Shown piece by piece: positions 23,363 to 31,903 of a stretch of DNA of 64,000 nucleotides (position 1 is its first letter; every line of letters begins with the position of its first letter). A program made the translations under genes and the position numbers. The DNA lies in assembly GCF_030283205.1 (NCBI RefSeq), contig NZ_JASNWF010000021.1, forward strand, positions 1 through 64,000. Direction: 5' to 3'. The notes beneath the pieces were generated by a model. It had not been told where the DNA came from. It ran no database searches and saw only the letters and a program-made list of their open reading frames with translations. This DNA comes from Actinomadura opuntiae. Lineage in GTDB: Bacteria > Actinomycetota > Actinomycetes > Streptosporangiales > Streptosporangiaceae.

Positions 23363-25023
23363 CCACGACCAGCTACGCACCCAGCACACCGCTCACCGCG
23401 GCGCGGACGAGCAAGGGGCGCATCGTCGCCAACTGGCTGTCGTCCACCGACCACAAGGTGATCGGCTACCTCTACCTCATCACCTCGTTCGTGATGTTCC
23501 TGTTCGGCGGCATCCTCGCGCTCGTCATCCGCGCGGAGCTGTTCAAGCCGGGCCTGCAGGTGGTGAGCAACGAGCAGTACAACCAGATGTTCACCATGCA
23601 CGGCACGATCATGCTGCTGATGTTCGCGACGCCGCTGTTCGCGGGCTTCACCAACGTCATCATGCCGCTGCAGATCGGGGCGCCGGACGTGGCGTTCCCG
23701 CGGATGAACATGCTGGCGTACTGGCTGTTCCTGTTCGGCAGCATCATCGTCATCGCGGGCTTCCTGACCCCGGGCGGCGCGGCCAGCTTCGGCTGGTTCG
23801 CCTACGCCCCGCTCTCGGACGCGGTCCGCTCGCCGGGCGTCGGCGGCGACATGTGGGTGATGGGCCTGGCCATGTCGGGCTTCGGCACCATCATGGGCGC
23901 GGTCAACTTCATCACCACGATCCTGTGCATGCGCGCCCCGGGCATGACGATGTTCCGGATGCCGATCTTCACCTGGAACGTCCTGCTGACCTCCATCCTG
24001 GTCCTGCTCGCGTTCCCGGTGCTCGCCGCGGCGCTGCTGGCCCTGGAGGCCGACCGCAAGCTCGGCGCGCACGTGTTCGACGCCTCGCACGGCGGCGCGC
24101 TGCTCTGGCAGCACCTGTTCTGGTTCTTCGGGCATCCGGAGGTCTACATCATCGCGTTGCCCTTCTTCGGCATCGTGACGGAGATCCTGCCGGTGTTCGC
24201 CCGCAAGCCCGTCTTCGGCTACATCGGCCTGGTCTTCGCGACCATCAGCATCGCGGGCCTGTCGGTCACCGTGTGGGCGCACCACATGTTCGTCACCGGC
24301 CAGGTGCTGCTGCCGTTCTTCTCGTTCATGACGTTCCTCATCGCCGTGCCCACGGGGGTGAAGTTCTTCAACTGGGTCGGGACGATCTGGCGAGGACAGC
24401 TGACCTTCGAGTCGCCGATGCTGTGGTCGCTGGGCTTCCTGGTGACGTTCCTGTTCGGCGGGCTCACCGGCGTCATCCTCGCCTCGCCGCCGATGGACTT
24501 CCAGCTGTCGGACTCCTACTTCGTCGTCGCGCACTTCCACTACGTCGTGTTCGGCACCGTGGTGTTCGCGATGTTCGCGGGCTTCTACTTCTGGTGGCCG
24601 AAGTGGACCGGCAAGATGCTGAACGACCGGCTCGGCAAGGTGCACTTCTGGCTGCTGTTCATCGGCTTCCACGGCACGTTCCTCATCCAGCACTGGCTGG
24701 GCGCCGAGGGCATGCCGCGCCGGTACGCCGACTACCCCAAGGAGTTCGAGGGCCTGAACCAGGTCTCGTCGATCTTCGCGTTCATCCTGGGCGCGTCGAT
24801 GCTGCCGTTCTTCTACAACGTCTACATCACGTGGAAGAAGGGCAAGCGCGTCGAGGTCGACGACCCGTGGGGCTACGGCTCGTCGCTGGAGTGGGCCACC
24901 TCGTGCCCGCCGCCGCGGCACAACTTCAACTCGATCCCGAAGATCCGTTCCGAGCGGCCGGCGTTCGACCTGCACCACCCGCACGTGGGCGCGAAGGGCG
25001 AACTCGCCGGGGCGAAGGAGTAA
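23359..25023 (+). CDS. ctaD: Cytochrome c oxidase subunit I
   Basis: A 554-residue, twelve-helix catalytic subunit holding heme a and the heme a3-CuB site. Motifs: STDHKVIGYLYL, the heme a ligand in FTMHGTIMLLMF, the CuB/Tyr motif FWFFGHPEVYIIALP, WAHHMFVTG (CuB His pair), and the heme ligands in DSYFVVAHFHYVVFG. All expected metal ligands are visible. Start is a GTG coupled to the ctaC stop. Confidence 0.97.
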   Translation: MTTTSYAPSTPLTAARTSKGRIVANWLSSTDHKVIGYLYLITSFVMFLFGGILALVIRAELFKPGLQVVSNEQYNQMFTMHGTIMLLMFATPLFAGFTNVIMPLQIGAPDVAFPRMNMLAYWLFLFGSIIVIAGFLTPGGAASFGWFAYAPLSDAVRSPGVGGDMWVMGLAMSGFGTIMGAVNFITTILCMRAPGMTMFRMPIFTWNVLLTSILVLLAFPVLAAALLALEADRKLGAHVFDASHGGALLWQHLFWFFGHPEVYIIALPFFGIVTEILPVFARKPVFGYIGLVFATISIAGLSVTVWAHHMFVTGQVLLPFFSFMTFLIAVPTGVKFFNWVGTIWRGQLTFESPMLWSLGFLVTFLFGGLTGVILASPPMDFQLSDSYFVVAHFHYVVFGTVVFAMFAGFYFWWPKWTGKMLNDRLGKVHFWLLFIGFHGTFLIQHWLGAEGMPRRYADYPKEFEGLNQVSSIFAFILGASMLPFFYNVYITWKKGKRVEVDDPWGYGSSLEWATSCPPPRHNFNSIPKIRSERPAFDLHHPHVGAKGELAGAKE

Positions 25024-25026
25024 CCG

Positions 25027-25437
25027 ATGCGCGTCCAGGCGTTCATGTTCTACGGTTGCGCGGTCTTCTTCCTCGCCACCGACATCGTGTACTGGCTCTG
25101 GTCGGGTGACTGGACCGGCACCACGGCGCTCGCGCTCGCGATCGGCCTCGCCGGGCTGATCGGGTTCTACATCCACTTCACCGTCCGGCGCCTCGAGCGG
25201 GCCAACGCGGGCCCGCTGTACGAGGACGACCCGCAGGGCGACATCGCCGACGCGGCCGGCGAGCTGGGCTTCTTCAGCCCGCACAGCTGGTGGCCGCTGT
25301 TCCTCGGCCTGTCGGCCGCGGCGATCGCCCTCGGCGTCGTGTTCGGCTGGTGGCTGGTGATCCTCGGCGCCTGCGCGACGCTGCTGTCCGCGATCGGACT
25401 GGTGTTCGAGTACTACCGGGGTCATTTCGCCCACTGA
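25027..25437 (+). CDS. ctaF: Cytochrome c oxidase subunit IV (actinobacterial type)
   Basis: A 136-residue four-helix membrane protein, MRVQAFMFYGCAVFFLATDIVYWLWSG, three nucleotides after the ctaD stop. The short sequence with GPLYEDDPQGDIADAAGELGFFSPHSWWP between helix pairs is the actinobacterial CtaF. It has no redox centre and supports oxidase assembly. A textbook terminator follows. Confidence 0.93.
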   Translation: MRVQAFMFYGCAVFFLATDIVYWLWSGDWTGTTALALAIGLAGLIGFYIHFTVRRLERANAGPLYEDDPQGDIADAAGELGFFSPHSWWPLFLGLSAAAIALGVVFGWWLVILGACATLLSAIGLVFEYYRGHFAH

Positions 25438-25456
25438 TCAGTAAAAGAACCCCAAG

Positions 25457-25492
25457 AGGGGCGGTATCCGCAATTTCGCGGGTACCGCCCCT
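25457..25492 (+). terminator. Intrinsic terminator of ctaCDF
   Basis: A 15-bp stem with one T-G wobble (arms 25457-25471 and 25478-25492), loop AATTTC, followed by TTTC. It starts 19 nt after the ctaF stop. Confidence 0.9.
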
Positions 25493-25570
25493 TTCACATA
25501 CTGGACGTCGTCCCAGCAAATGGGGCTGGCCGGACGAATCGCTCGTCCAGTTGAGACCGGGGGGTCCACT

Positions 25571-26854
25571 ATGCGGGTGGGTGACTCAGGACCGAGGTAC
25601 CGGGGACGGCGGGCCGCCGCCGTGCTCGCGGGCGCGGGCATGGTGGCGGGCGCCGCGGGATGCTCCGGGCAGCAGGCGGCGGACGGGCGGGACGCGGTGC
25701 ATCTCGCCGTCTCGCCGGGCAACGGCGGTGCAGCGCTGCCGCCCGACAGCCCGATCGACGTGCGGGCGGCGACCGGGCGGATCGCGAACGTGACGGTGTC
25801 CACGGCGAAGGGCGCGCCCGTGGACGGGGACCTGAACGCCGACCGGACGCAGTGGAGGTCGCGCTGGACGCTCGTCCCCGGGCAGTCCTACACGGTCGAC
25901 GCGACCGCCGTGGGCAAGGACGGCAGGACCCGCACGGTCCGCAGCGGCTTCACCGTGGCGACCGTGAAGAAGAGGTTCGGGGTGAACGTCGACGCGCCGT
26001 TCAACAAGGAGACCGTCGGCGTCGGCATCCCGATCGTCATGCGGTTCGACCAGCCCGTGAAGGACCGGGCGGCGGTCGAGCGGGCGCTGGAGGTGCGCTC
26101 GGACAAGCCCGTCGAGGGCGCCTGGCACTGGTTCGGCGACCAGGAGGTCGTGTTCCGGACGAAGTCGTACTGGCCGGCGCACACCCGGGCGTCGTTCGTC
26201 GCCCACCTCAGCGGCGTGGACAACGGCAAGGGCATGTACGGGGGCAAGGACTACGCCGTCGACTTCACCGTCGGCGACTCGCACATCGCGACGGCGGGCG
26301 AGGACACGCACAAGATGGTCGTGAAGGTCAACGGGAAGAAGGCCCGGACGATCCCGACCAGCATGGGGCGCGGCGGGGAGGAGAAGTACACCACCACGAA
26401 CGGCGTCCACCTCACCATGCAGAAGGACGACCCGGTCACCATGACCTCCGACTGGGAGGGATGCGGGCCCGGCTGCGCCGGCTACTACAGCCTCACCGTC
26501 TACAAGGCCGTGAAGATCTCCGACAGCGGCGAGTACGTGCACAGCGCACCCTGGTCGGTGGGGGACCAGGGGCACGACAACGTCAGCCACGGCTGCATCA
26601 ACGTCAGCCCGTCGAACGCCAGGTGGTTCTACAACCTGGCGCAGCGCGGCGACGTCGTGACGGTGACCGGCACCAGCCGCCCGCTGGCGCCGGACAACGG
26701 CTGGGGCTTCTGGCAGATGGGCTGGAGCAACTGGGTGAAGGGCAGCGCCCTGAAGCGCTCGGTCTCGACGGCGCCGCACGTGGACGCCGCGACGCTGTCC
26801 GCCCAGTCCGCCAACCGCACCGCCGAAAAGCCCCGCGCCGGCTCCCACAATTAG
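25571..26854 (+). CDS. L,D-transpeptidase lipoprotein
   Basis: A 427-residue exported peptidoglycan cross-linking enzyme. Lipobox GAAGC (Cys31); two Ig-like domains (about 60-150 and 155-260: PFNKETVGVGIPIVMRFDQP); then the YkuD domain with the catalytic motif HDNVSHGCINVSPSNARWFY. It makes 3-3 cross-links between diaminopimelate residues, as LdtMt2-type enzymes do. A Trp-rich tail (GWGFWQMGWSNWVKGS) matches the C-terminal subdomain of that group. Confidence 0.93.
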   Translation: MRVGDSGPRYRGRRAAAVLAGAGMVAGAAGCSGQQAADGRDAVHLAVSPGNGGAALPPDSPIDVRAATGRIANVTVSTAKGAPVDGDLNADRTQWRSRWTLVPGQSYTVDATAVGKDGRTRTVRSGFTVATVKKRFGVNVDAPFNKETVGVGIPIVMRFDQPVKDRAAVERALEVRSDKPVEGAWHWFGDQEVVFRTKSYWPAHTRASFVAHLSGVDNGKGMYGGKDYAVDFTVGDSHIATAGEDTHKMVVKVNGKKARTIPTSMGRGGEEKYTTTNGVHLTMQKDDPVTMTSDWEGCGPGCAGYYSLTVYKAVKISDSGEYVHSAPWSVGDQGHDNVSHGCINVSPSNARWFYNLAQRGDVVTVTGTSRPLAPDNGWGFWQMGWSNWVKGSALKRSVSTAPHVDAATLSAQSANRTAEKPRAGSHN

Positions 26855-26858
26855 ACCG

Positions 26859-26882
26859 GACCACCGGACCACCGGACCACTG
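26859..26882. repeat. Three tandem copies of an 8-bp unit
   Basis: CCGGACCA is repeated three times (CCGGACCACCGGACCACCGG region) directly after the L,D-transpeptidase stop. It is short and probably only slippage. Confidence 0.6.
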
Positions 26883-26887
26883 GCCAC

Positions 26888-26941
26888 GGGCGGGCACGCG
26901 GAGCGAGCGCAGCGGGCCCGCCCAACGGCCTGTTAGCCGTT
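26888..26941. terminator. Paired hairpins between convergent Ldt and M48 genes
   Basis: GGGCGGGC (26888-26895) pairs with 26916-26923 around a 20-nt loop, and AACGGC (26924-26929) pairs with GCCGTT (26936-26941). Together they form a likely bidirectional terminator. Confidence 0.55.
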
Positions 26942-26974
26942 GACGGGCCTTCCAGGGGGCCGTCTCCCTGGGAA

Positions 26975-28414
26975 TCACTGCAGCGGGGGCGGGACGGATG
27001 TGTGGTGCATTTTGGACCAGTCGCGGGCCATGGCGATGCGGTCGGGGCCCGAGGGGTGGGTCATCCAGAGCAGGTATTCCGCCCAGTTCGGGTGCAGGTC
27101 GTTGAGGTTGCGGACGGACAGTTCGTGCTGCATCGCCACGAACGTGGACGGGTCGCGGGTGAGGTCGAGGGCGTGCGCGTCGGCGCGGGCCTCGATGCGG
27201 CGGCTGACGAGGTTCTGGACGGGGGCGGCGATCTGCGTCCCGGCGGCGACGAGCGCGAGGACGAGCGCGATCGTGCGGGGGTCGGCGGGGCCGGTGCCGC
27301 GGGCGTCGCGGGCGTCCGGGATCTCCGGGGCGACGCCGGCGCGGCGCAGCAGTCGCGGCGACGTCGTCAGCAGGTAGAGCAGGCACAGGGCGCCCGCGAC
27401 GCCGAGCGCGCCGACCAGGGTGCCCCACAGCACGTCGTTGCGCTTGGCGTGGCCGAGCTCGTGCCCGACGATCGACTCGATCTGCGGGCGCGGCGACTTC
27501 AGCAGCGTGTCGTACAGGACGATGCGCCGCGTCGACCCGAACCCGGACACGTAGGCGTTCAGCGAGGTCGTCCGCCGGGACGCGTCCGCCACCAGGACGT
27601 CCTTGACCGGGACGCCGTCGCGTTTCGCCATGGTGAGCAGGTCGGTGCGCAACTGCCCGGCGGGCAGCGAGTGGAACTTGTTGAAGACGGGCTCGACCAC
27701 GACGGGGTAGATGAACGACACCGCGACGACGAGCACGAATCCGCCCGCGGCGGCGCCCGTCCACCAGTAGCGCGGGAAGCGGCGGACGACCGCGTACAGC
27801 AGGAGCAGCGCGATCGTGTAGATGACCCAGGTGACGCCGAGGGACTTCAGCTGGTCGACCGCCCACGCGGGCCAGCTCTGGGTGGACAGCCCGTAGTCGC
27901 GCAGGACCGACTCGCTCCAGATGTCGAACGGGAGGCCGATCACGCGCAGCAGCGTGGTCAGCGCGACGGCCGCGACGGCGACGCGCAGTAGGCGGCGGCG
28001 GACGCGCGCCGTCGTCCAGCCGATGAAGCGGGAGCCGAGCGGCGTGAAGCCGAGGACGAGGATCACCGCGAGGCCGACGACGAGCCCGGAGTAGGCCGGT
28101 GGGTTGACGGCGCCGTCGAACGCGTTGGCGCGGGCGATCTCGTGCGGGGAGAAGTCCAGGGACGGGTCGGCCCGCACGCGCCCGCCGGGGACGTGGCCCG
28201 GCAGCGGGTTCCACGGCGTGGTGAGGCCCAGCACGGCCGCGACGCCGGCGAACAGCACGACGGCCGCGACGGCGGCGGCCCGCCGCGGGCCCCGCATCCG
28301 CGCGCCGCCGGCGGAGCCCGGTCCGTCCGGCCCGCCGGTGCTCACGCCCGCCGGTCCGCCCGTCTCGCCAGGGGGTTCCGCGACCGACGGCTCGCCGCCG
28401 TCTCCCTCGCTCAT
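26975..28414 (-). CDS. M48 family membrane metalloprotease
   Basis: A 479-residue multi-pass membrane protease of the Ste24/CAAX-prenyl-protease-like M48 group. The zinc motif HELGH is at residues 318-322 in ESIVGHELGHAKRND; the third ligand lies in EARADAHALDL near residue 415. About seven hydrophobic segments surround it, preceded by a Gly/Pro/Glu-rich N-terminus. The ATG at 28414 overlaps the stop of the upstream protease gene (ATGA), so the two are coupled. Prenylated substrates are not expected; a role in membrane protein turnover is inferred. Confidence 0.88.
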   Translation of the reverse strand: MSEGDGGEPSVAEPPGETGGPAGVSTGGPDGPGSAGGARMRGPRRAAAVAAVVLFAGVAAVLGLTTPWNPLPGHVPGGRVRADPSLDFSPHEIARANAFDGAVNPPAYSGLVVGLAVILVLGFTPLGSRFIGWTTARVRRRLLRVAVAAVALTTLLRVIGLPFDIWSESVLRDYGLSTQSWPAWAVDQLKSLGVTWVIYTIALLLLYAVVRRFPRYWWTGAAAGGFVLVVAVSFIYPVVVEPVFNKFHSLPAGQLRTDLLTMAKRDGVPVKDVLVADASRRTTSLNAYVSGFGSTRRIVLYDTLLKSPRPQIESIVGHELGHAKRNDVLWGTLVGALGVAGALCLLYLLTTSPRLLRRAGVAPEIPDARDARGTGPADPRTIALVLALVAAGTQIAAPVQNLVSRRIEARADAHALDLTRDPSTFVAMQHELSVRNLNDLHPNWAEYLLWMTHPSGPDRIAMARDWSKMHHTSVPPPLQ

Positions 28415-29751
28415 CGCAGCTCCTTCTTGAGGTAGTCGCGCCACTGCGCGACGAAGCGGTCCCCGGCGAGGCCGAGCACGGAGCGCAGCGCGACGGCCTC
28501 GGGGGCGCGCCCGGCGGCCACGTACAGCCGGACGAGCGCCGCCTCACCGTACCGGGAGGCGACCATCCGGCAGGCGAGCCAGGCCTCCTGGTAGGCCTGG
28601 GACAGGTGGTCGGAGGCGCCGGAGAAGTCGGCGGCGGACGGCAGCGCGGACGGCACCCGGCCCGCGCGCACCTCCCGCCGCAGCTCGCTGGCGGCCGACC
28701 CGACGCCGACCTCGGCGTGCTTGTAGCCGACGTAGTCCGCGAAGCCCTCGATGAGCCACAGCGGGGTGGTGCGGTCGGTGGCGCCGCCGGTCGCGACGTG
28801 GGTCAGCTCGTGGGTGAGCACGACGGTGCGGCCCAGCTCGTTGAGCCGGGCGAACGTGCCGGGGGAGACGATGACGCGGTCCTCGCCGCGGCCGCCGCCG
28901 GCCGACGGCGCGGCGGTGGCGAGCGCGGCGATCTGGCCGAGGCTCTCGTCGGGCCCGGCCAGCGCGGCGGCGAGCCGCTCGTCGGCGGGCACCAGGGCGA
29001 CGACCCGCTGCGCCCAGCCCTTCCCGACCACCCCGGTGACGACCGGGACGGCCGCGTCGAGGCGCTCGGCGATGCCCTCCAGCCCGCCGCCGTCGCCGAT
29101 CACGAGGCTGGAGCGGCCCCGCACGACGCTCAGCGGCCCGGCGTCCCAGATCTCGGCGTCGTCGCGGTGGCCGAGGGACGAGCCGTCGCCCACGATCGTC
29201 CACGCGCCGGAGCGGGGCGCGAAGGTGAGGTGGCGGGTGCGGGCGACGTCGCCGCGGTCGAAGCCGCGCAGCCGGTAGCGGGTCTCGACGCGGACGACCG
29301 CCGCGCCGCCCTCGGCGTTGGCCGACTCGGTGGCGGCGAAGCGCTCGGTCCAGCCGTCCAGCGGCAGCTTGCGGAGGTTGTCGTAGAGCCGGGCCTGGGC
29401 GTCCTGGAACGCGGCGGGCGCCGAGGAGACCGTGGCGAGGAACGCGGTCCGGTCGCCGGCCGCGACGGCGCGCGACCGGTTGGCGAGGACGGTCCGCGCC
29501 GTGCCCGGATCGAAAGGCGCGGCGGGCCTGGTGGTGCGGGCCGCGGCCCGCGAGCCGCCGGAGCGGGTGCCGAGGACGCCGGCGCCGCCCGCGGCCAGCA
29601 GCGCGGCGCCGCCCGCGCCGAACACGAGCACCCGGCGCCGCGTCACCGTGCCGGGCACGGGCGGCGAGGGAACGGGACCGCCCCGCCGGGCGTCCGGGGC
29701 GTCTCGCCCGGCGTCCTCGGCGGAGCCGTCCCGTCCTTGGCCGTCCTCCAT
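28411..29751 (-). CDS. Membrane-anchored gluzincin-type metalloprotease
   Basis: A 446-residue protein with one N-terminal membrane anchor (RRRVLVFGAGGAALLAAGG, about residues 40-60) and an extracytoplasmic C-terminal peptidase-like domain. The zinc motif HELTH is at 314-318 (VVLTHELTHVATGG) with the glutamate WLIEGFADYVGY about 20 residues on, as in gluzincins. The middle region resembles an NTF2-like fold (RAVAAGDRTAFLATVSS). I chose the ATG at 29751 because it has an AGGA box 8 nt upstream; an in-frame ATG 7 codons earlier is possible. It is coupled to the M48 gene. Substrate unknown. Confidence 0.8.
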   Translation of the reverse strand: MEDGQGRDGSAEDAGRDAPDARRGGPVPSPPVPGTVTRRRVLVFGAGGAALLAAGGAGVLGTRSGGSRAAARTTRPAAPFDPGTARTVLANRSRAVAAGDRTAFLATVSSAPAAFQDAQARLYDNLRKLPLDGWTERFAATESANAEGGAAVVRVETRYRLRGFDRGDVARTRHLTFAPRSGAWTIVGDGSSLGHRDDAEIWDAGPLSVVRGRSSLVIGDGGGLEGIAERLDAAVPVVTGVVGKGWAQRVVALVPADERLAAALAGPDESLGQIAALATAAPSAGGGRGEDRVIVSPGTFARLNELGRTVVLTHELTHVATGGATDRTTPLWLIEGFADYVGYKHAEVGVGSAASELRREVRAGRVPSALPSAADFSGASDHLSQAYQEAWLACRMVASRYGEAALVRLYVAAGRAPEAVALRSVLGLAGDRFVAQWRDYLKKELR

Positions 29752-29829
29752 GCGCGCGATCCTATTGAGCATTCCTGGGATGCCGGGGCATCCGCGCGGT
29801 GTCGCCGCGATCGGTCGTCACCGGGGCCG

Positions 29830-30795
29830 TCACTTGGCGTAGTCGGGGTATCCGTAGCCGACCACGTCGTCGGTCGAACGCTCCTTCACCTGCACGGAGT
29901 TCCCGGTGTTGCCCTCGACGGTCTGGATCGTCCCGTCCTCGTTGTCCTTGACGACCATCCCCACGTGCTGGATGTCGTCGTTGGACTTGCCGCCGCCCCA
30001 GGAGAAGAAGACGATCGCGCCGGGCTTCGGGGCGTCGCCCCAGCGGCCGTTGTCCTGGAACCACTGGGCGTGCGCGACGGTCCAGGCGTCGCTGCCGATC
30101 TGGTCGGTGAAGCCGAGCCTGTCGCCGACCCAGGAGATGAACATGTCGCACCATTCGGCGTCGCTGTACTCCTGGACGGACCCGCCGTCGCGCGCGACGG
30201 TCTCCCTGGCGCGCTCGGTGCCCTCGTACCAGTCGCCGAACTTGGTGTCGCCGTCGCCGTCCGGGCTCTCGCCGACCTGGGAGCGGGCGAGCTCGATGGC
30301 GGCACGGGCGGTGGGACGCGACTTCTTGGAACGTTCCTTCGCGGCGGCGGCCTTCGGCGCGCTCCGCGCCGTGCGGCGGGGCGCGGCCTTGGCCGCCTTG
30401 CCGCCGCCCGCCTTGGCGTCCGCGGCGGCGTGGTTCTGGGGCGCCCGCGCGGCCGCCATGTCGGCCGCTGCGGCCGGCTTGGCGGCCGCCGGGTCGCCGA
30501 ACGGCAGGACCGACGCCTGCGCGGTCGCCGCGACCGTGCCGACGACGGCCGCGCCGACGATCACGCCGCCGGTGGTGCGCCAGGCGATGGCGGCGCGTCC
30601 GGGCTTGCGGTGCCGTCCCGACGCCGGGCCCGGGGGAGGGCCTACGGGGGCGATGGGGGCGATGGGGGCGACGGCGGTGATGACGCCGGTGGGAGCCGCG
30701 CTGACGGGGGCTGTGCTGACGGGGGCTGTGCTGGTGGGGGCTGTGCTGATGGGAGTTGTGCTGGTGGGGCTTGCCTTGCGGTGCTTGCCTGCCAC
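29830..30795 (-). CDS. CHAP-domain peptidoglycan hydrolase
   Basis: A 321-residue membrane-anchored or exported hydrolase. N-terminus: low-complexity STAPTSTAPVSTAPVSAAP (10-35), a hydrophobic signal/anchor (GGVIVGAAVVGTVAATAQA, about 75-95), an Ala/Lys-rich linker and then a CHAP cysteine-peptidase domain (about 165-321). The catalytic Cys lies in DAEWCDMFISWVG and the His in DDIQHVGMVVKDN. The GTG start has an AAGGAG box 9 nt upstream, directly after a c-di-AMP-type riboswitch-like leader, which would link wall hydrolysis to c-di-AMP level. Confidence 0.9.
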   Translation of the reverse strand: MAGKHRKASPTSTTPISTAPTSTAPVSTAPVSAAPTGVITAVAPIAPIAPVGPPPGPASGRHRKPGRAAIAWRTTGGVIVGAAVVGTVAATAQASVLPFGDPAAAKPAAAADMAAARAPQNHAAADAKAGGGKAAKAAPRRTARSAPKAAAAKERSKKSRPTARAAIELARSQVGESPDGDGDTKFGDWYEGTERARETVARDGGSVQEYSDAEWCDMFISWVGDRLGFTDQIGSDAWTVAHAQWFQDNGRWGDAPKPGAIVFFSWGGGKSNDDIQHVGMVVKDNEDGTIQTVEGNTGNSVQVKERSTDDVVGYGYPDYAK

Positions 30796-30814
30796 GGGGG
30801 GATCTCCTTGGCTT

Positions 30815-30905
30815 CCATTCCGCCTACCGGGTTAGCTGACGGGTTCGGGCGTGGAAGCCGCCCTACGGCCTGCGGGCAGGCCGATTCACCCCGACGGGAC
30901 ATGGG
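30815..30905 (-). ncRNA. c-di-AMP (ydaO-type) riboswitch, proximal copy
   Basis: On the minus strand the leader carries the conserved blocks GGGGTGAATCGGCC, GTAGGGCGGC, and CGAACCCGTCAGCTAACC followed by CGGTAGGCG, as in the actinobacterial ydaO family that precedes cell-wall hydrolase genes. Its 3' end is only about 10 nt from the ribosome binding site of the CHAP gene, so control of translation or of a nearby terminator is plausible. Boundaries are approximate. ydaO aptamers bind c-di-AMP and usually switch expression off. Confidence 0.85.
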
Positions 30906-31050
30906 TGGGTCCCCGGCTCCGGCGCGGGCCCTCGCGGGCGCGGCACGGACTCGGCGGTGGCGCGCCCGGGGGCGGGCACGCCGGTTCGGTTTGGGGGGTC
31001 CTCTCGGGAGGTGGCGCGACTGGGGCGCCCGGGGAGAGGGAGAAGAAGAC

Positions 31051-31085
31051 GGGCGCGGCCGTGCGCTCGGCGGACGGCCGCGCCC
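31051..31085 (-). terminator. Hairpin between the two riboswitch copies
   Basis: A perfect 12-bp stem (arms 31051-31062 and 31074-31085) with an 11-nt loop. On the minus strand it is followed by the pyrimidine-rich tract CGTCTTCTTCTCCCTCTCC, as a terminator of RNA starting above the distal riboswitch would be. Confidence 0.55.
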
Positions 31086-31086
31086 G

Positions 31087-31130
31087 GAGAGATTGCGCCG
31101 TTCGGCTAGAGAGATCGCGCCGTTCGGCTA
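31087..31130. repeat. 22-bp tandem duplication
   Basis: Two adjacent 22-bp copies (31087-31108, 31109-31130) differ at one base. Each ends with CGCCGTTCGGCTA. They lie between the two riboswitch copies. Confidence 0.85.
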
Positions 31131-31204
31131 GGAGGCCCGTTCGGGCCCGTCATCCGGCCGCGGCGGGGCGTTCTGCTGAGGGTAGCTGGACAGAGTTCAC
31201 TCCT

Positions 31205-31320
31205 TCTTCCAGACGCCTACCGGGTTAGCTGACGGGTTCGGGCGTGGAAGTGGCCCTACGGCGGCCCTCACCGCTCGTGCGGAAGAGGCTCGCCGATTCA
31301 CCCCGGCACCGGAAATGCCC
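31205..31320 (-). ncRNA. c-di-AMP (ydaO-type) riboswitch, distal copy
   Basis: A second leader, 393 bp upstream of the first on the same strand, has a 37-nt identical core (31214-31250 versus 30821-30857) and the same GGGGTGAATCGGCGAGCC block. No reading frame of recognisable type lies between the two; the DNA there holds a hairpin and a 22-bp tandem repeat. The similarity continues upstream (GGGTCCCCGGCTCC in both), so the whole leader was duplicated. The stretch 31321-31824 holds no convincing gene on either strand. Confidence 0.8.
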
Positions 31321-31824
31321 GTCCGGAGGATGCTCCGGACTTCCGGTGGATTGGGTCCCCGGCTCCGCGCCGTCTGCGCGGACTCGGCGCTGCCGCTGCG
31401 ATCCTGAGGGCGTCGTGGGGCCCGGGCGCGGGACCCTTTGTCCCGCGTGCGAAAGAGCGGCGCTGATGTTGTGATGGCGGCGGCCCCCTGTCCTGGGGAA
31501 CCGCCCGGGGCCGGAGCCCTCTGTGGACCGCCGTGGCGCGCTCTCAGCGCCATGCACGCTGCCGGCGTGCGCACGGTGGGCCGGGCCGGCCCGGTCTCGG
31601 GAGAGACCGTCGCGGCACGCTGTCCCGGTGCCGCGGGGCGACGCGTGGATCGTGCCGCCCTGGGGGACGGCGCGTGGGATGCGCCGCCCGGTGCGCGGCC
31701 GCCGGAGCGGGCCGCGCGGGGCCGCGGCGTCTGGAGGGCGCCGCGTGACCACGGCGCCTGGTGGGCGCCGTGAGTGGTGACAAGGTACCAAAGCCCCAAC
31801 AGAAGGCAAACCCCCACAAAATCA

Positions 31825-31894
31825 ACAACGGACCAGGTCAGCCCTGGTCCGTTGTGATCGGGGGGAGCGAACGGGCCCCCGCCGGGGCCCGTTC
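31825..31894 (-). terminator. Double terminator after the NlpC/P60 gene
   Basis: Two perfect hairpins follow the gene: 11-bp stem 31869-31879/31884-31894, and 13-bp stem 31825-31837/31843-31855 with loop TCAGC. On the minus strand the second is followed by TGATTTTGTGG, a T-rich tract. Confidence 0.85.
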
Positions 31895-31903
31895 AGGAGA
31901 GCG

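Noticed and set aside
23224..25434. 736-codon minus-strand frame over ctaD/ctaF
   Set aside because: Highly charged low-complexity shadow of the cytochrome oxidase genes.
31438..31773. Plus-strand frame upstream of the riboswitch region
   Set aside because: Start lacks a ribosome binding site and the peptide is Arg/Pro/Gly-rich like other shadow frames; no family resemblance.
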